Assembly: GCF_003385595.1 (NCBI RefSeq)
Contig: NZ_QNUE01000002.1
Location: 124,001 to 188,000, forward strand
DNA length: 64,000 nt
DNA from: Chryseobacterium flavum
GTDB lineage: Bacteria > Bacteroidota > Bacteroidia > Flavobacteriales > Weeksellaceae
Direction of reading: 5' to 3'
Shown here one piece after another: positions 49,101-59,554 of the stretch. Below the pieces are notes generated by a model. The model did not search any database and was not told where the DNA came from. It was given only the letters and a program-made list of their open reading frames with translations. The first letter of the stretch is position 1. Each line of letters opens with the position of its first letter. The position numbers and the translations under genes are program-made.

Positions 49101-51032
49101 TTATGGAACTAACCTGATCACCCTATAACCGGTATTCACATAAGCTCCGTTAGCTTTTGATTTTACAAACTCAAATTTTGTTGCAAGCTGAGTCTGTACC
49201 TTGTTCATTTGTTTAAAGATCTCTCCTTTCTTATTTTCTCTGGTCAACATATCGTTCACTACATCAAAACCTATTATTGCATATTTTGGAGGTGTTTTAC
49301 AGTATTTGGTTTTATAGGCTGCCAGAATTTCTTTTTCAAAACTTCCATCAGTATTGATCTTTCTATCCATCAGGTAAACTAAACTTGCCTGACTTAATTC
49401 ATCAACTTTCTTTTCGAACACCGGAGAATAGAACATACTGAAAGCCTTTACCCCCTGTACTTCTTTAGAAAGCACAATCATCCTGTTTGCGAAGGATTCT
49501 CCCATGGAATTATCTTCATTGGCTAAAACAGCAATAACCGGAGCTGATTGCCCTGTCATCATATTTTGATCCAGCTGAATTTCGGCAGGAGAATTTACAA
49601 TAACTATATTTGGATTTTTCACCGCTTTTTCAAGGCCGGCTTTAATATAATTGGCGTTTTCCTTTTTAGCATCAGCAACAATATAAATTTTCTGATCTGA
49701 ATAAACCCCTTTTACTTCTTCTACAATCTTATCGGCATAAGTTTGATTATTGGTCTCAACAATAATCAGATTACTGTAGTTGTACAATTCCGGTGAATTG
49801 GCAAATGGAGCTACGATCGGGATTTTCTGATTTCTGGTAAAATCAAGTACATCTATGACATTGGACTTAAAGAATGGCCCAATAATAAGATCCGTATTAT
49901 CCGGATTAATCTGGGTCAGGGAATTTTTAAATGAAGATTCATTTCCTGAATCCACCACTTTAATATCCAGTTTCTGACCTCCTCCCGCATTTCTTTCAAT
50001 AGCCAGCTTAGCTCCTGTCAAGAAGTCCAAAGCCATTGTTCTGTATTGGGTTTCATTTGTACTATACCCAAATGGAAGCATCAATACTACACTTAACGCA
50101 TCTCCGTTTTTCTTAACATATGCCGGATCCTGCTTTTTAATCTTTAGAACCATTCCGGTTTTCAATCCATGTGAAAGTTCCGGGTTAAGAGCGATTAAAT
50201 CATCAATACTAACACCAAATCTGTTGACAATAGAGAAGACTGTATCTCCCTGTTGAACTGTATAGGTAACATAATCATCTGCAACAGCAACATTTGATGT
50301 GGAAGAAGATTTTTCATTTCCTGAATCCATTTTAGCTTTAGGATTTGCAGGCTCGGAAACCGTATCTGTATTTGATCTTTTTATTTTAATGGAATCTCCA
50401 GGTTTTAGTCCTTTTTCTTCCAATCCGGGATTTAAGGCGAAAAGGTCCTGCTGGCTAATTCCAAACTGTTTTGTAATTCTGTAATAATTATCTTTTGACT
50501 GGATTACATAGGTTTCACCTTCTGTTGCAGATAAGTCTGTGTTCCCTGTAGATTTTTCTGCAGGGATCCCGGTAACGGCTACTGTCTGCTGGTTTCCACC
50601 ATACTTTTTAATACTTTCAAGAGGTAATGTGATCTCATCTCCGATTTTCATATGAGAATCCAGTTCGGGATTCAACTTTCTTAAATCAGTTTCAGAGATC
50701 CTGTATTGTTTTGTAATTCCATAAATTGTTTGTTTAGGCTGTAAAACAATTTTACCCAAAGAAACACCTGCACTGGTTTTCACTTTTTCAGCAGCTGTAG
50801 TTTTAGTAGCTACCGGAGTAGCTGCTTTATCTGATTTTATTGTTAAAACATCCCCAATAGCCAATTTACCGTCTTTATGCTTTGGGTTTAGCTTCAGCAA
50901 TTCATCTACAGTTATTCCATACTTTTTTGCAATGTTGTAAGGGTTATCGCCTTGTACAACCGTATGTGATTTTTGAGCTGAAACTCCCAAAACCATACAT
51001 AAACTGGATAGAATAAAAAACCTCTTTATCAT
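49101..51032 (-). CDS. LysM-repeat protein with periplasmic-binding-protein-like domain
   Basis: A 643-residue exported protein. A signal peptide ends near residue 19 (MVLGVSAQ). Four LysM peptidoglycan-binding repeats follow at about 20-66, 94-138, 172-217 and 256-300, for example VVQGDNPYNIAKKYGITVDELL (cut here) and YTVQQGDTVFSIVNRFGVS. Residues 315-643 form a type I periplasmic-binding-protein fold (VVLMLPFGYSTNETQYRTMA, ANYIKAGLEK) like that of branched-chain amino-acid binding proteins and of LpoA. A LysM/LpoA-like combination suggests a peptidoglycan-synthesis regulator or cell-wall sensor, not a transporter, because no ABC genes lie near. It stands between bshC and fabD. Confidence 0.88.
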   Translation of the reverse strand: MIKRFFILSSLCMVLGVSAQKSHTVVQGDNPYNIAKKYGITVDELLKLNPKHKDGKLAIGDVLTIKSDKAATPVATKTTAAEKVKTSAGVSLGKIVLQPKQTIYGITKQYRISETDLRKLNPELDSHMKIGDEITLPLESIKKYGGNQQTVAVTGIPAEKSTGNTDLSATEGETYVIQSKDNYYRITKQFGISQQDLFALNPGLEEKGLKPGDSIKIKRSNTDTVSEPANPKAKMDSGNEKSSSTSNVAVADDYVTYTVQQGDTVFSIVNRFGVSIDDLIALNPELSHGLKTGMVLKIKKQDPAYVKKNGDALSVVLMLPFGYSTNETQYRTMALDFLTGAKLAIERNAGGGQKLDIKVVDSGNESSFKNSLTQINPDNTDLIIGPFFKSNVIDVLDFTRNQKIPIVAPFANSPELYNYSNLIIVETNNQTYADKIVEEVKGVYSDQKIYIVADAKKENANYIKAGLEKAVKNPNIVIVNSPAEIQLDQNMMTGQSAPVIAVLANEDNSMGESFANRMIVLSKEVQGVKAFSMFYSPVFEKKVDELSQASLVYLMDRKINTDGSFEKEILAAYKTKYCKTPPKYAIIGFDVVNDMLTRENKKGEIFKQMNKVQTQLATKFEFVKSKANGAYVNTGYRVIRLVP

Positions 51033-51070
51033 GTTTGATAATTATAATTTACAAAAATACTTCTTTAAAA

Positions 51071-52657
51071 TTAAATGGCAACAATTATTAATTTTGATTC
51101 TTGTACCACCATCTCTTCTAAACAATTTTCAAGCCACGAATATCCATAGTCTGAAAAGAATACACTAAAGTTATAAACTCTTTCCTGCCATGTTTTGGCC
51201 GGATGAACATCTAAAAATAGTTTTTCAAGTCTTTCCAGCAATTCATTTTGTTTTATTTTCTCGGCATGAAGCAAACGTTTTTTCATTCTTTTAAATGACT
51301 TCAGCTGTCGTACTTCTTCTGCCTTCACCATATTTCCGAAAGATTTCTCTGTAGTTTCTGCCGAAGCCTTCAATGCTGAAAAATTAGTAACCAGCAATTT
51401 TTCTTTTTCTTCCAGTAATTGCAGAAGGGAATTATCTTCTAAAATCTTTTGATTGGTTAATACAGTGAAGTTCTGGAAAAAATCTTCTACTTTAAGGTCC
51501 AGTTTATTAATTTTTCCTAATGTTTTTTCTTTGAGGAAAAGCATCGAGTTTCTTGGAATCAGGATAGGAAAAGGAATATTGATTCTGGAGAAGTAATCTT
51601 TCAGTTCAAGCCAATACATAATTTCGGCATTTCCTCCTATATAAGCCAGATTAGGCAGTACATTTTCCTGATATACCGGACGCATCAAGGCATTGGGACT
51701 GAATTTCTCAGGATAATTTTCCAATTCAGCCAGTATTTCTTCTTTTGTAAACTGAATTCCCTTGTCTACAATGATATACTTCTGTCCGTTAAATTCTATT
51801 CTGTCTCTGGTTTCAGAAAGGTAAAAAAGGTTAATTTCACGAGGATTTACCTGAACCTTTCCATATTTCTCCGTCAGAAAATCTACTTTGTTTTTGGAGG
51901 TTTTCTGTAAACTGAAGTGAAGAAGCTCATCTTTAAAGACCTCCTTTATCTGATTTTTAAGTTCCTTAGAGTCTCCATCCAGAATCAAAAGCCCAAATTC
52001 TGAAAAAAGACGATTAACAAGAATCTTAATCGCTTCTGTCAAAGTGTTTCCAGTTTTATAGGCTTCCTTCATCATTAAGATCAGTTCTGTCCCGAAAACA
52101 GAATCTTTAAATTCTTTTTCAAATTCAGAAATAAAATAGGTATCACTGATTTCAATTCTTCCTACCGGGCCACCGGATTTCTCATTGGTTTCGTAATAAT
52201 TATTTTCAGTTTTAAAGTGATTAATCTCAGCAAAATCATGATCCTCCGAAGCCATCCAATACACCGGAACAAAGTTAAAATCCGGAAAATTTTCTTTCAG
52301 ATAAGTACATGTCTTTATTGTCTGAAGAATTTTATATACAAAGAAAACAGGTCCTGAAAATAAGTTCAGCTGATGTCCGGTTGTAATGGTAAATGTATTG
52401 GGCAGTTTAAGATTCCCCAGGTTTTCCCTCTGCTTCGAAGAAAGAGAAAAGCCTGCAAGCTGGCCGTCCAGCACCTCAGATAAAATATTTCTCTGTTCTG
52501 ATGTAAAAGAATCTTTTTTCAGATGAATCTGCTGTCTGAAATGATCCAAAGAAAAAGTATTATTTTCAAAACCCTCAATGTCCTGATTTAAAAAATCTTT
52601 TATCAGCTGAGGAATATTTTCTATATCGTTAAATGATATCTTATTAATTGTTTTCAA
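51071..52657 (-). CDS. bshC: bacillithiol biosynthesis cysteine-adding enzyme
   Basis: BshC joins cysteine to glucosaminyl-malate in the last step of bacillithiol synthesis. The 528-residue product has the expected length and family blocks: TITTGHQLNLFSGPVFFVYKI (cut at the turn), VYWMASEDHDFAEINHF, PNALMRPVYQENVLPNLAYIGG and a C-terminal coiled-coil stretch (RLLHAEKIKQNELLERLEKL, about 445-470). Its presence implies that the cell uses bacillithiol as its low-molecular-weight thiol; bshA and bshB must lie elsewhere. The gene starts 12 bp after the porin gene's stop, so the two are co-transcribed. Confidence 0.94.
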   Translation of the reverse strand: MKTINKISFNDIENIPQLIKDFLNQDIEGFENNTFSLDHFRQQIHLKKDSFTSEQRNILSEVLDGQLAGFSLSSKQRENLGNLKLPNTFTITTGHQLNLFSGPVFFVYKILQTIKTCTYLKENFPDFNFVPVYWMASEDHDFAEINHFKTENNYYETNEKSGGPVGRIEISDTYFISEFEKEFKDSVFGTELILMMKEAYKTGNTLTEAIKILVNRLFSEFGLLILDGDSKELKNQIKEVFKDELLHFSLQKTSKNKVDFLTEKYGKVQVNPREINLFYLSETRDRIEFNGQKYIIVDKGIQFTKEEILAELENYPEKFSPNALMRPVYQENVLPNLAYIGGNAEIMYWLELKDYFSRINIPFPILIPRNSMLFLKEKTLGKINKLDLKVEDFFQNFTVLTNQKILEDNSLLQLLEEKEKLLVTNFSALKASAETTEKSFGNMVKAEEVRQLKSFKRMKKRLLHAEKIKQNELLERLEKLFLDVHPAKTWQERVYNFSVFFSDYGYSWLENCLEEMVVQESKLIIVAI

Positions 52658-52669
52658 CCTGCTTTATTT

Positions 52670-54610
52670 TTAGTTGAACAAATACCACACAATTCCAATA
52701 TTCAATCTAAAATCATATACCGGATAATGTGAAAATGCATAGGCTTTATTGTTAGACAAAACATTCCCTATCTGCTGTCCTTCTATGAAAAAGAACATTT
52801 TTTTGACTTTCATATTGATATAAAGATCCGCAATAGGCTGTCCTCCTACAGAGAATGAATTTGTATCAGGAAGAATATATTCATTAAGAATAGGGAAATA
52901 ATCTCTTGAAGCAAACTTAGAGAAATAATAAACCTTAATTCCCGCCTGAATTTCTGCTGCTTTTTTAAATGCCTGTGTCTGATAGAAGAAGTTAGCCCTT
53001 CCTATAAAACCTGGCAATGGAAGCAATTCTTTATTGGTCAGCACATTCTGAAAATGCAGCCTCGTATTCAGATGAAATTTACCATAACTAAAAGTTGCAT
53101 CTCCTCCAATCTGGGAAATGTTTACTGAACTTTCACTTTGTTTTGGACGCGCACCGCTGTCAAAATAGGTATAATTTTCAATCCTGAAATAGTTGGCGAA
53201 GATTTCCGTTTTGAACCATTTAAGATTTACACTACCTCCGATCTCCATCACAGATTGATTTTTGGCATCTTCAAAATAGTAATTGTATTTGTTATAAACA
53301 GAAGTATTCAATAAGTAATTAAATGATGGATAAGCACTTTGAAAATTCAATTTTGCATTAACAAAATAATCTTTTATTGGTTCGAACTTTAAATTATTTG
53401 TCGTTTTAAGATAACTTTTAAACTGACTTCCATTTGAAAATTCTAAAAATGAATTCAACCGGACTTTATCCCAAAGCTTTACCTGCAAATTTCCTACTGC
53501 CCCAATTCTGTTTTCTTTAAGCTCAGCGGGAAACGGTACGCCATTTTCCGAAACTATATTATTGATACCGAATTTAAGGATCTGATAGCGGACTCCTGCA
53601 TCCAGTTTAAATTTTTCATTATTAAAGACAAGACTTACCGTGTTGCTCAGATTCTCAGAATATTTTTTTGTCGCCAGAGGAAAACCGTTTACTAATTCCG
53701 CTACATCATTGTACCAATAAGATTCCAACGATCCCTGATTATAATAGTATTTATTTCCCTGGTGGAAAATGGTATGTCTGATACTGAAAGGAAACTTCTC
53801 AGCATTAAATGGTGTGAACTGATGGCTGAGATAGTATCGTCTGTATGAAAACTGAGAACTGCTGGAGGCTAAATTAACCTGCATATTCTGCCTGTTACTG
53901 GAATTACTGTCTCCATTCTGAAAAAGGTCATCTTCAGAAATACCTCCACTTTCCTGATTATTTACATTTTGATGCAGATAATGGGCGAAGAGTTCATATT
54001 TCCCGTTTTTTGAAGTATAATGTCCTGAAAATATAGTATTATTATTAGCCGCCAGTGAATTTCTGTAAAGTCCCTGTGAACGGAGCCCCATATATTCAAT
54101 AGCAAAATTGAATCTTTTTCCTATATTCTGAGTATAGGTTGATTGTAATGCAGCACCGTTTTTCATTGCATTATGATAAATAAACGACGCTGTGGGAGTC
54201 TTTACATCATAATACTTCACATTATCTGCTCCCAAAATCATATACGATTTATTGGATGGCAGTAAAGCCAAATTCTGTTCAGCATTAACTTCAAATACCA
54301 AAGGATTGAACCCCGCACCTATATTAGCAGGCTGCACTCTTCCGAAATTATCTGTATTATTATATTGTGAAAAAATATGAGTTTTATCAAACGTCATTAC
54401 AGTATCAAAAACTTTCTTTTCTGAAAACTGAGTCTGATACTGATAATCGTTAATGGTAGGTTTGAAAATCTTTAAAGAATCTTTTTTACCGGAATCTATA
54501 ACCAGCGTATCTTCTTGTTTTTGAGCAGATCTGATCGTATCTTTTTTATCAACAACCTGAGCTCTGACCACAAAACTAAAGAAGATGAGTATGAAAAGGA
54601 TGTACTTCAT
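52670..54610 (-). CDS. putative porin (Porin_10 family outer-membrane protein)
   Basis: A 646-residue Bacteroidota outer-membrane barrel of the putative-porin family. A signal peptide ends near residue 18 (FFSFVVRAQ). A region rich in Lys/Asp (KKDTIRSAQKQEDTLVIDSGKKD) precedes the barrel. Family-like blocks are FEVNAEQNLALLPSNKSYMILG (cut), TPTASFIYHNAMKNGAALQ and YLSHQFTPFNAEKFPF. The protein ends VYDFRLNIGIVWYLFN, a typical barrel-terminating strand. Substrate is unknown. It lies upstream of bshC in the same unit. Confidence 0.87.
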   Translation of the reverse strand: MKYILFILIFFSFVVRAQVVDKKDTIRSAQKQEDTLVIDSGKKDSLKIFKPTINDYQYQTQFSEKKVFDTVMTFDKTHIFSQYNNTDNFGRVQPANIGAGFNPLVFEVNAEQNLALLPSNKSYMILGADNVKYYDVKTPTASFIYHNAMKNGAALQSTYTQNIGKRFNFAIEYMGLRSQGLYRNSLAANNNTIFSGHYTSKNGKYELFAHYLHQNVNNQESGGISEDDLFQNGDSNSSNRQNMQVNLASSSSQFSYRRYYLSHQFTPFNAEKFPFSIRHTIFHQGNKYYYNQGSLESYWYNDVAELVNGFPLATKKYSENLSNTVSLVFNNEKFKLDAGVRYQILKFGINNIVSENGVPFPAELKENRIGAVGNLQVKLWDKVRLNSFLEFSNGSQFKSYLKTTNNLKFEPIKDYFVNAKLNFQSAYPSFNYLLNTSVYNKYNYYFEDAKNQSVMEIGGSVNLKWFKTEIFANYFRIENYTYFDSGARPKQSESSVNISQIGGDATFSYGKFHLNTRLHFQNVLTNKELLPLPGFIGRANFFYQTQAFKKAAEIQAGIKVYYFSKFASRDYFPILNEYILPDTNSFSVGGQPIADLYINMKVKKMFFFIEGQQIGNVLSNNKAYAFSHYPVYDFRLNIGIVWYLFN

Positions 54611-54834
54611 TATTCATTATTGTACAGCAAAAATAAGAAATAATAAGAAATAAAAACCTGCATCAGACAAGGCCTGTTGATATTGTTAGTTGGCTTTATT
54701 TTCCTCAACGGGTATAAGCGAGGTCTTTAATTGTTTTATCCTGTCTACAAAAGCTGAGTTTTAACAATTATTTAACTGATTTAAATCTTTTTCTTTAAAA
54801 TTCTTTTCCCATTATAGATTTTCTAAAAATATTA

Positions 54835-54865
54835 AAGAAAAAGCCACTCCATAAAGAAGTGGCTT
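54835..54865 (-). terminator. terminator of the second SusC/SusD pair
   Basis: On the minus strand GCCACT and AGTGGC (54863-54858, 54848-54843) enclose 9 nt and are followed by TTTTTC. Confidence 0.75.
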
Positions 54866-54888
54866 CAATTTTTATAATAATATACTAA

Positions 54889-56295
54889 TTATTTAGAATT
54901 ATCATATCCTGGATTAGGCTCTACTAATGATCCTGTCATATCAGTCTCCTGTCTTGGAATAGGAAATGCATTAAGATCCGGATCTGTACTTGCTCCTGCA
55001 GGTCTTGGAACATTAACACCCCATCTTCTTAAGTCCCATTGTCTAAGACCTTCTCCAAGAAGTTCTTTCATTCTTTCCAATTTAAGAGTTTCCATATCAA
55101 CAGAAGCAACTTCAGACAGTCCTCTGTTTTTAATAATCTCATTATAATATGCAAGTGCTTTCGCCTGGCTACCTCCATTCAGTTCAGCTTCAACACCATT
55201 TAATAAAATTTCTTCGTAACGAAGCATTTTAATATTATCAGCTCCTACGCCCTGAGTATACTTTCCGATTCCACTGGAATTAGAACCAGCTGAAAGATAC
55301 TTCTGACCATTCACTGTTGTGATGAAAGATTTCCTAACATCATTATCACTGTAAGCAGCTTCTGTACTGGCATTTACAACAATATTTCCATATCCGTTCG
55401 GATTAAGTCTTTGTCTGTAAGATGCTGTAGACAGAGATGAATTAATTCCTACTGCCAATTCAAAAATAGAATTTGGAGCAGCTCCATTCAGTGTATATCT
55501 GAACGACTCTTGTAATAAAGCAGCAGAAACAACACTGTATTTTCCAATTAAATCATTAGTAAGTGCTCTTACTTTTGCATAATCTCCTTTATAAAGATAG
55601 AATCTTGACATTAATCCTTTTACAGAATTAACCGTAAGTTCAGTTTTAACCACGCTACCTACAGATCCGTTAGCCGACATGATTTCAATTGCTTTTTCAA
55701 AGTCTGCCTCAATCTGAGCTTCGGTTTGTGCAATAGTAGCTCTTGGCATCATCGCCTTTGGATCATATTTTAACGGCAGTACTATTCCCAGGGATTTTCC
55801 ATTGGCAACATATTTCTGTCCGTATAATCTCAAGGCATCAAAGAAACCTATCGCTCTTAAAGCATAAGCCTGCCCTTGAGCATAAGTTGCATTCTTTCTG
55901 TTCAGATCGGTACCTTGAATACTTTTCATATCCGTATTGATCACAATATTCGCCTTTCCGATCAATTCATAAATTTTACTATATGTATCTACAGCATAGG
56001 CATCATTAGATAACATTGTATAATTCATTACATTCTGATAGTATCCTCCTGCCAAGTTGCTGTACATTTCATCAGATCTTACCTCTCCATAAGCTAAGAA
56101 ATCTGCCCCATAATATTCTTTGGAACGCATTACATCGTATCCTCCTCTAACAAAAGATACTACTTCGTTTTCGGTTTTAAGAGGCCCTTGCTCTACCTCC
56201 TGATAAAATTCTCTATCTACAAAATCATCAGAACAAGCTGTTGTAGTAGCTAAAACTCCAATTGATAATAGTCCTATTTTTATTATTTTATTCAT
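54889..56295 (-). CDS. SusD/RagB family lipoprotein, second pair
   Basis: A 468-residue surface lipoprotein. The signal MNKIIKIGLLSIGVLATTTAC with lipobox Cys requires the ATG at 56295; the longer frame from 56334 would add 13 residues and overlap the SusC gene. SusD blocks are FVRGGYDVMRSKEYYGADFL (cut), AQGQAYALRAIGFFDALRLYG and the C-terminal LGEGLRQWDLRRWG. It follows the SusC gene by 10 bp. The SusC/SusD pair should import a glycan, peptide or similar polymer fragment. No glycoside hydrolase or protease genes lie near, so the substrate cannot be inferred. Confidence 0.92.
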   Translation of the reverse strand: MNKIIKIGLLSIGVLATTTACSDDFVDREFYQEVEQGPLKTENEVVSFVRGGYDVMRSKEYYGADFLAYGEVRSDEMYSNLAGGYYQNVMNYTMLSNDAYAVDTYSKIYELIGKANIVINTDMKSIQGTDLNRKNATYAQGQAYALRAIGFFDALRLYGQKYVANGKSLGIVLPLKYDPKAMMPRATIAQTEAQIEADFEKAIEIMSANGSVGSVVKTELTVNSVKGLMSRFYLYKGDYAKVRALTNDLIGKYSVVSAALLQESFRYTLNGAAPNSIFELAVGINSSLSTASYRQRLNPNGYGNIVVNASTEAAYSDNDVRKSFITTVNGQKYLSAGSNSSGIGKYTQGVGADNIKMLRYEEILLNGVEAELNGGSQAKALAYYNEIIKNRGLSEVASVDMETLKLERMKELLGEGLRQWDLRRWGVNVPRPAGASTDPDLNAFPIPRQETDMTGSLVEPNPGYDNSK

Positions 56296-56305
56296 TGTTT
56301 CTTTT

Positions 56306-59185
56306 TTAAAAACTAATATTAACACCAAATACAAATGATTTCAATACCGGTAAGCTCAAATCAGTATATCCTGAGATATTGGTTTCCGGATCAAACTTTA
56401 ATCTCTTATCGAATCTGTATGTCCATGCATTGTTAGCCATTACATACACTTGTAAAGAGTTAAGTCCTGAACCTTGCAGGAAGTCTCCTGTAAATGTATA
56501 TCCAAATTTTGCATTACTTAATCTGATGTAATCTGCATCATATAAGAATCTTGTAGAAGCTCTATTGGATAGTTTATTACCTCCGCTAATAGGTTTTGGG
56601 TTAGCAGCAGTTGTATTTTGAGGAGTCCAGTAATCTCCCATTACATCCCCATATCCAGGATAATTTAAAGAATACTGTCCGTCACTGTATGAATAACTAG
56701 CCCAGTTATCATAGATTTTACCTCCAAATCCGTAAGTAAACTGAAGGTCTAAAGCAAATCCTTTATAAGAAAGACTAGTATTGGCACCTCCAAATACTGT
56801 ACTTAGGAATGATCCCTGAACAGCTTGCTTAGCTTTGTTATAATCATTTGTTGTTTCGCCATCAACACCGTTAATGTACCATAATGGATCTCCATTCGAC
56901 GGATCTACTCCTGCCCATTTTCTCAGATAGAATGAACGAACACCTTCACCAACTCTAAGAGTAGTTGTTCCAGTATCTACTGCTCCTCCATATAATTCAG
57001 TAACTTCATTTTTAAGAGTCGATAAGTTAGCACCAATAGACCAGTTGAACTGATTTCTATCTCCTTTGAAAATATCTGCATTTACAGAAAATTCAAAACC
57101 TTTATTAACAAGTGTTCCAACGTTGTCAACCATTAACCCGTACTTTAAAGTACCATTGTCATTAAGAACTCCTCCTTGTGCTATAGATAATGGCACATTA
57201 TAGATAAGGTTTTTAGTTTTCTTATTATAATATTCCGCACTAACAGTAATTCTGTTTCTTAAGAACCCTAAATCAATCCCTACGTTAAACGGATTAACAG
57301 TTTCCCAAGATAAGTTAGCATTATAAACATTAAAATACCTGCCTGCTGCGTAATCATTATAGTTGGTATCATAAGCATATAGTGCATATGGATTAGCACT
57401 TACCTGATTTCCTAACTTACCGTAAGAGGCTCTGAATTTAGCCATTGAAATAGCTTCCATCTCTCTCACAAAATTAAGTCTTGCCAAATCGAATCCTGCT
57501 CCGATAGACCAGAAGTTTCCGGCTTTATTACCTGGCATAAACTGAGAAAGAACGTCTCTACGATAAGAAGCATCTAATAGCAACATCTTATCATAATCAT
57601 AGTGCCCTGTTACAGCATATCCATACCTTGAGTTGATACCTCGGGTTCCCTGATAACCGTAAGGTACAACAAAATTACTTAGGGTTTCCAACGTCGGAGT
57701 TCCTACTGTAATACCTGTTGCTCTTAAGAATTTCCTGTCACTTTTATATGCTTCCTGAATCAAAGAGGCACCAACATTATGCTTTCCGAACTTCTGTGAG
57801 TAATCCAAGATATTCTGAACGTTAAAGTTAAAATATCTGTTTACTGAAGTTCTTTGATAACCTCCATAAGTATATCCGTCCCCATGTAGTGGATTCCAAT
57901 ATGTATCTTCTTCCATACTTACATATTCTGGGGAGAAGACAAATCTATACGTTAAATTTTTAAGGATTTTGTACTCAACATTTAAGTTAGCAAAAGCTCT
58001 GAATGTTCCAGCCTGAATATAGTTATTGTCAAGTAAGAATCCTGGGTTAAACTGGTTATTACTTAATCTGCTGTTTGACGGATTCCCTAAATACCATGAA
58101 CCATCCGGATTTCTTGCCGGATCTGTTGGTCTGTTGAAATATTGAGATAAGATAGGGTTTGAGAATGCTCCCGCGTCACTCAATGTTCTTGTTTTACTAT
58201 GGGAAATTTGAAAATCCGTACTGATTTTTAACTTATCGGTTGCCTGGTAGCTCAATTTTGTAGTATAAGATAGTCTCTTAAAGAAAGAGTTCTTAATAAT
58301 ACTGTTTTGCTCAAACATATTTGCTGCAACATAATAAGTAAACTTGTCATTTCCACCGGACATACTAAAATCTGTATTTTGCTGATATCCATCTTTTCTG
58401 GCAACATCTAACCAGTTGGTATCATGTGGTGATGACATTATTGCCATGGCATTTGCATTTGCTGAATTGGAAAGTTTTGATTTTAGCGCTCCAGCTGCAA
58501 TTTCATCAATACTATAATTAGTATTATAAGTATTATTAAACATATCTCTCAGGTAAGTTTTATACTCTCCTGCAGTATAACCTCTATGCATTTCAACCGC
58601 TTGTTTATTAAAACCACTGTTGAAAGACAAATTAAATCTCGGCTTTCCTTTTTTACCTGACTTTGTTGTAATTACAATTACACCAGCACCTGCATCAGCT
58701 CCATAAACAGCTGTAGAAACTGCATCTTTTAGAACTGTAATACTTTCTACATCATCCGGACTTAAGTTAGCAAGAATGTTCGTAAGGTTGGATGTTCCAT
58801 TAGCTGTTCCTAAACTTCCATTTGCAACCCTAACTCCATCCACAATGTAAATTGGAGATGTTACACCATTAATAGAGGAGACACCTCTTACCCTTACATT
58901 CGCAAAACCTCCCGGCTGTCCTGAAGCACTCCCGGCCTGAACTCCGGTTACTCTTCCCTGTAACATTTTGTCTACTGAAGCTACAGGAACATCTTCAATC
59001 GACTTTGCAGTCATTTTACTTGTAGCTCCTGTGATTTCCTGTACGGTCTTTTTTTGACCGAACCCAACCATTACCACCTCTTCAATCTGTGTCGTAGCTG
59101 AATCTTTTTTTGTCTTTTGTGCAAAAGTTGCTTGCCCTAAAAAAAATAAAGCCCCAACACTTAACACGCTTAGTTTCACATTCAT
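56306..59185 (-). CDS. SusC/RagA family TonB-dependent transporter, second pair
   Basis: A 959-residue importer starting MNVKLSVLSVGALFFLGQA, almost the same as the third SusC in this window, so the two are recent or shared-leader paralogues. TonB-box-like IEEVVMVGFGQKK follows directly, with no carboxypeptidase-like domain. Plug blocks are MLQGRVTGVQAGSASGQPGG, SPIYIVDGVRV and AVYGADAGAGVIVITT. The barrel ends SLPVLKSFVFGVNISF. The promoter has the 18-bp palindrome TGTTAATA-TT-TATTAACA between its -33 and -7 boxes, as does the third pair. Confidence 0.94.
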   Translation of the reverse strand: MNVKLSVLSVGALFFLGQATFAQKTKKDSATTQIEEVVMVGFGQKKTVQEITGATSKMTAKSIEDVPVASVDKMLQGRVTGVQAGSASGQPGGFANVRVRGVSSINGVTSPIYIVDGVRVANGSLGTANGTSNLTNILANLSPDDVESITVLKDAVSTAVYGADAGAGVIVITTKSGKKGKPRFNLSFNSGFNKQAVEMHRGYTAGEYKTYLRDMFNNTYNTNYSIDEIAAGALKSKLSNSANANAMAIMSSPHDTNWLDVARKDGYQQNTDFSMSGGNDKFTYYVAANMFEQNSIIKNSFFKRLSYTTKLSYQATDKLKISTDFQISHSKTRTLSDAGAFSNPILSQYFNRPTDPARNPDGSWYLGNPSNSRLSNNQFNPGFLLDNNYIQAGTFRAFANLNVEYKILKNLTYRFVFSPEYVSMEEDTYWNPLHGDGYTYGGYQRTSVNRYFNFNVQNILDYSQKFGKHNVGASLIQEAYKSDRKFLRATGITVGTPTLETLSNFVVPYGYQGTRGINSRYGYAVTGHYDYDKMLLLDASYRRDVLSQFMPGNKAGNFWSIGAGFDLARLNFVREMEAISMAKFRASYGKLGNQVSANPYALYAYDTNYNDYAAGRYFNVYNANLSWETVNPFNVGIDLGFLRNRITVSAEYYNKKTKNLIYNVPLSIAQGGVLNDNGTLKYGLMVDNVGTLVNKGFEFSVNADIFKGDRNQFNWSIGANLSTLKNEVTELYGGAVDTGTTTLRVGEGVRSFYLRKWAGVDPSNGDPLWYINGVDGETTNDYNKAKQAVQGSFLSTVFGGANTSLSYKGFALDLQFTYGFGGKIYDNWASYSYSDGQYSLNYPGYGDVMGDYWTPQNTTAANPKPISGGNKLSNRASTRFLYDADYIRLSNAKFGYTFTGDFLQGSGLNSLQVYVMANNAWTYRFDKRLKFDPETNISGYTDLSLPVLKSFVFGVNISF

Positions 59186-59500
59186 ATTAACAAATTTTAT
59201 TAATAAATTTTAAGGAGACAAATATGTTAATAAATATTAACATTCGCAAGCTTTCGCCTTCTGGAAGCCATTTCAAGCACATTAACTCCACATTTTTTAT
59301 TGAAAAAAAATTTTAATTTTTAATAATTTATGTTAATTATTTTTTGAAAAACCATAATTATAAAAGAAAAAAATAAACCTAAAATATCGATTTTACTAAT
59401 TAAATATTTTTCAAAATATTATTTATTAATTAATAAAATTTCAAGAGTTGATAAAAATGATAAAAGATTTACTTATCCGTATATAATGAATAAAACAAAA
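59186..59500. other. AT-rich intergenic region between SusC/SusD pairs
   Basis: 315 bp with no ORF. It contains the SusC promoter and palindrome (59219-59250) at its left end; the rest is over 80 percent A+T by eye, with no structure that I recognise. Confidence 0.55.
59219..59250 (-). promoter_or_regulatory. SusC promoter with 18-bp palindrome, second pair
   Basis: On the minus strand CTTG (59250-59247) is 20 nt from the -7-like CATATTTG (59226-59219). The palindrome TGTTAATATTTATTAACA (59242-59225) fills the spacer. The start codon is 33 nt further on. Confidence 0.65.
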
Positions 59501-59531
59501 TAAAAAAACCTGCTTGAAGCAGGTTTTTTAT
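59501..59531 (-). terminator. terminator of the third SusC/SusD pair
   Basis: Palindrome with arms AAAAAACCTGCTT and its complement, T-rich on both strands, 23 nt after the SusD stop. Confidence 0.85.
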
Positions 59532-59554
59532 TATTATAACAATTCTGATTAATA

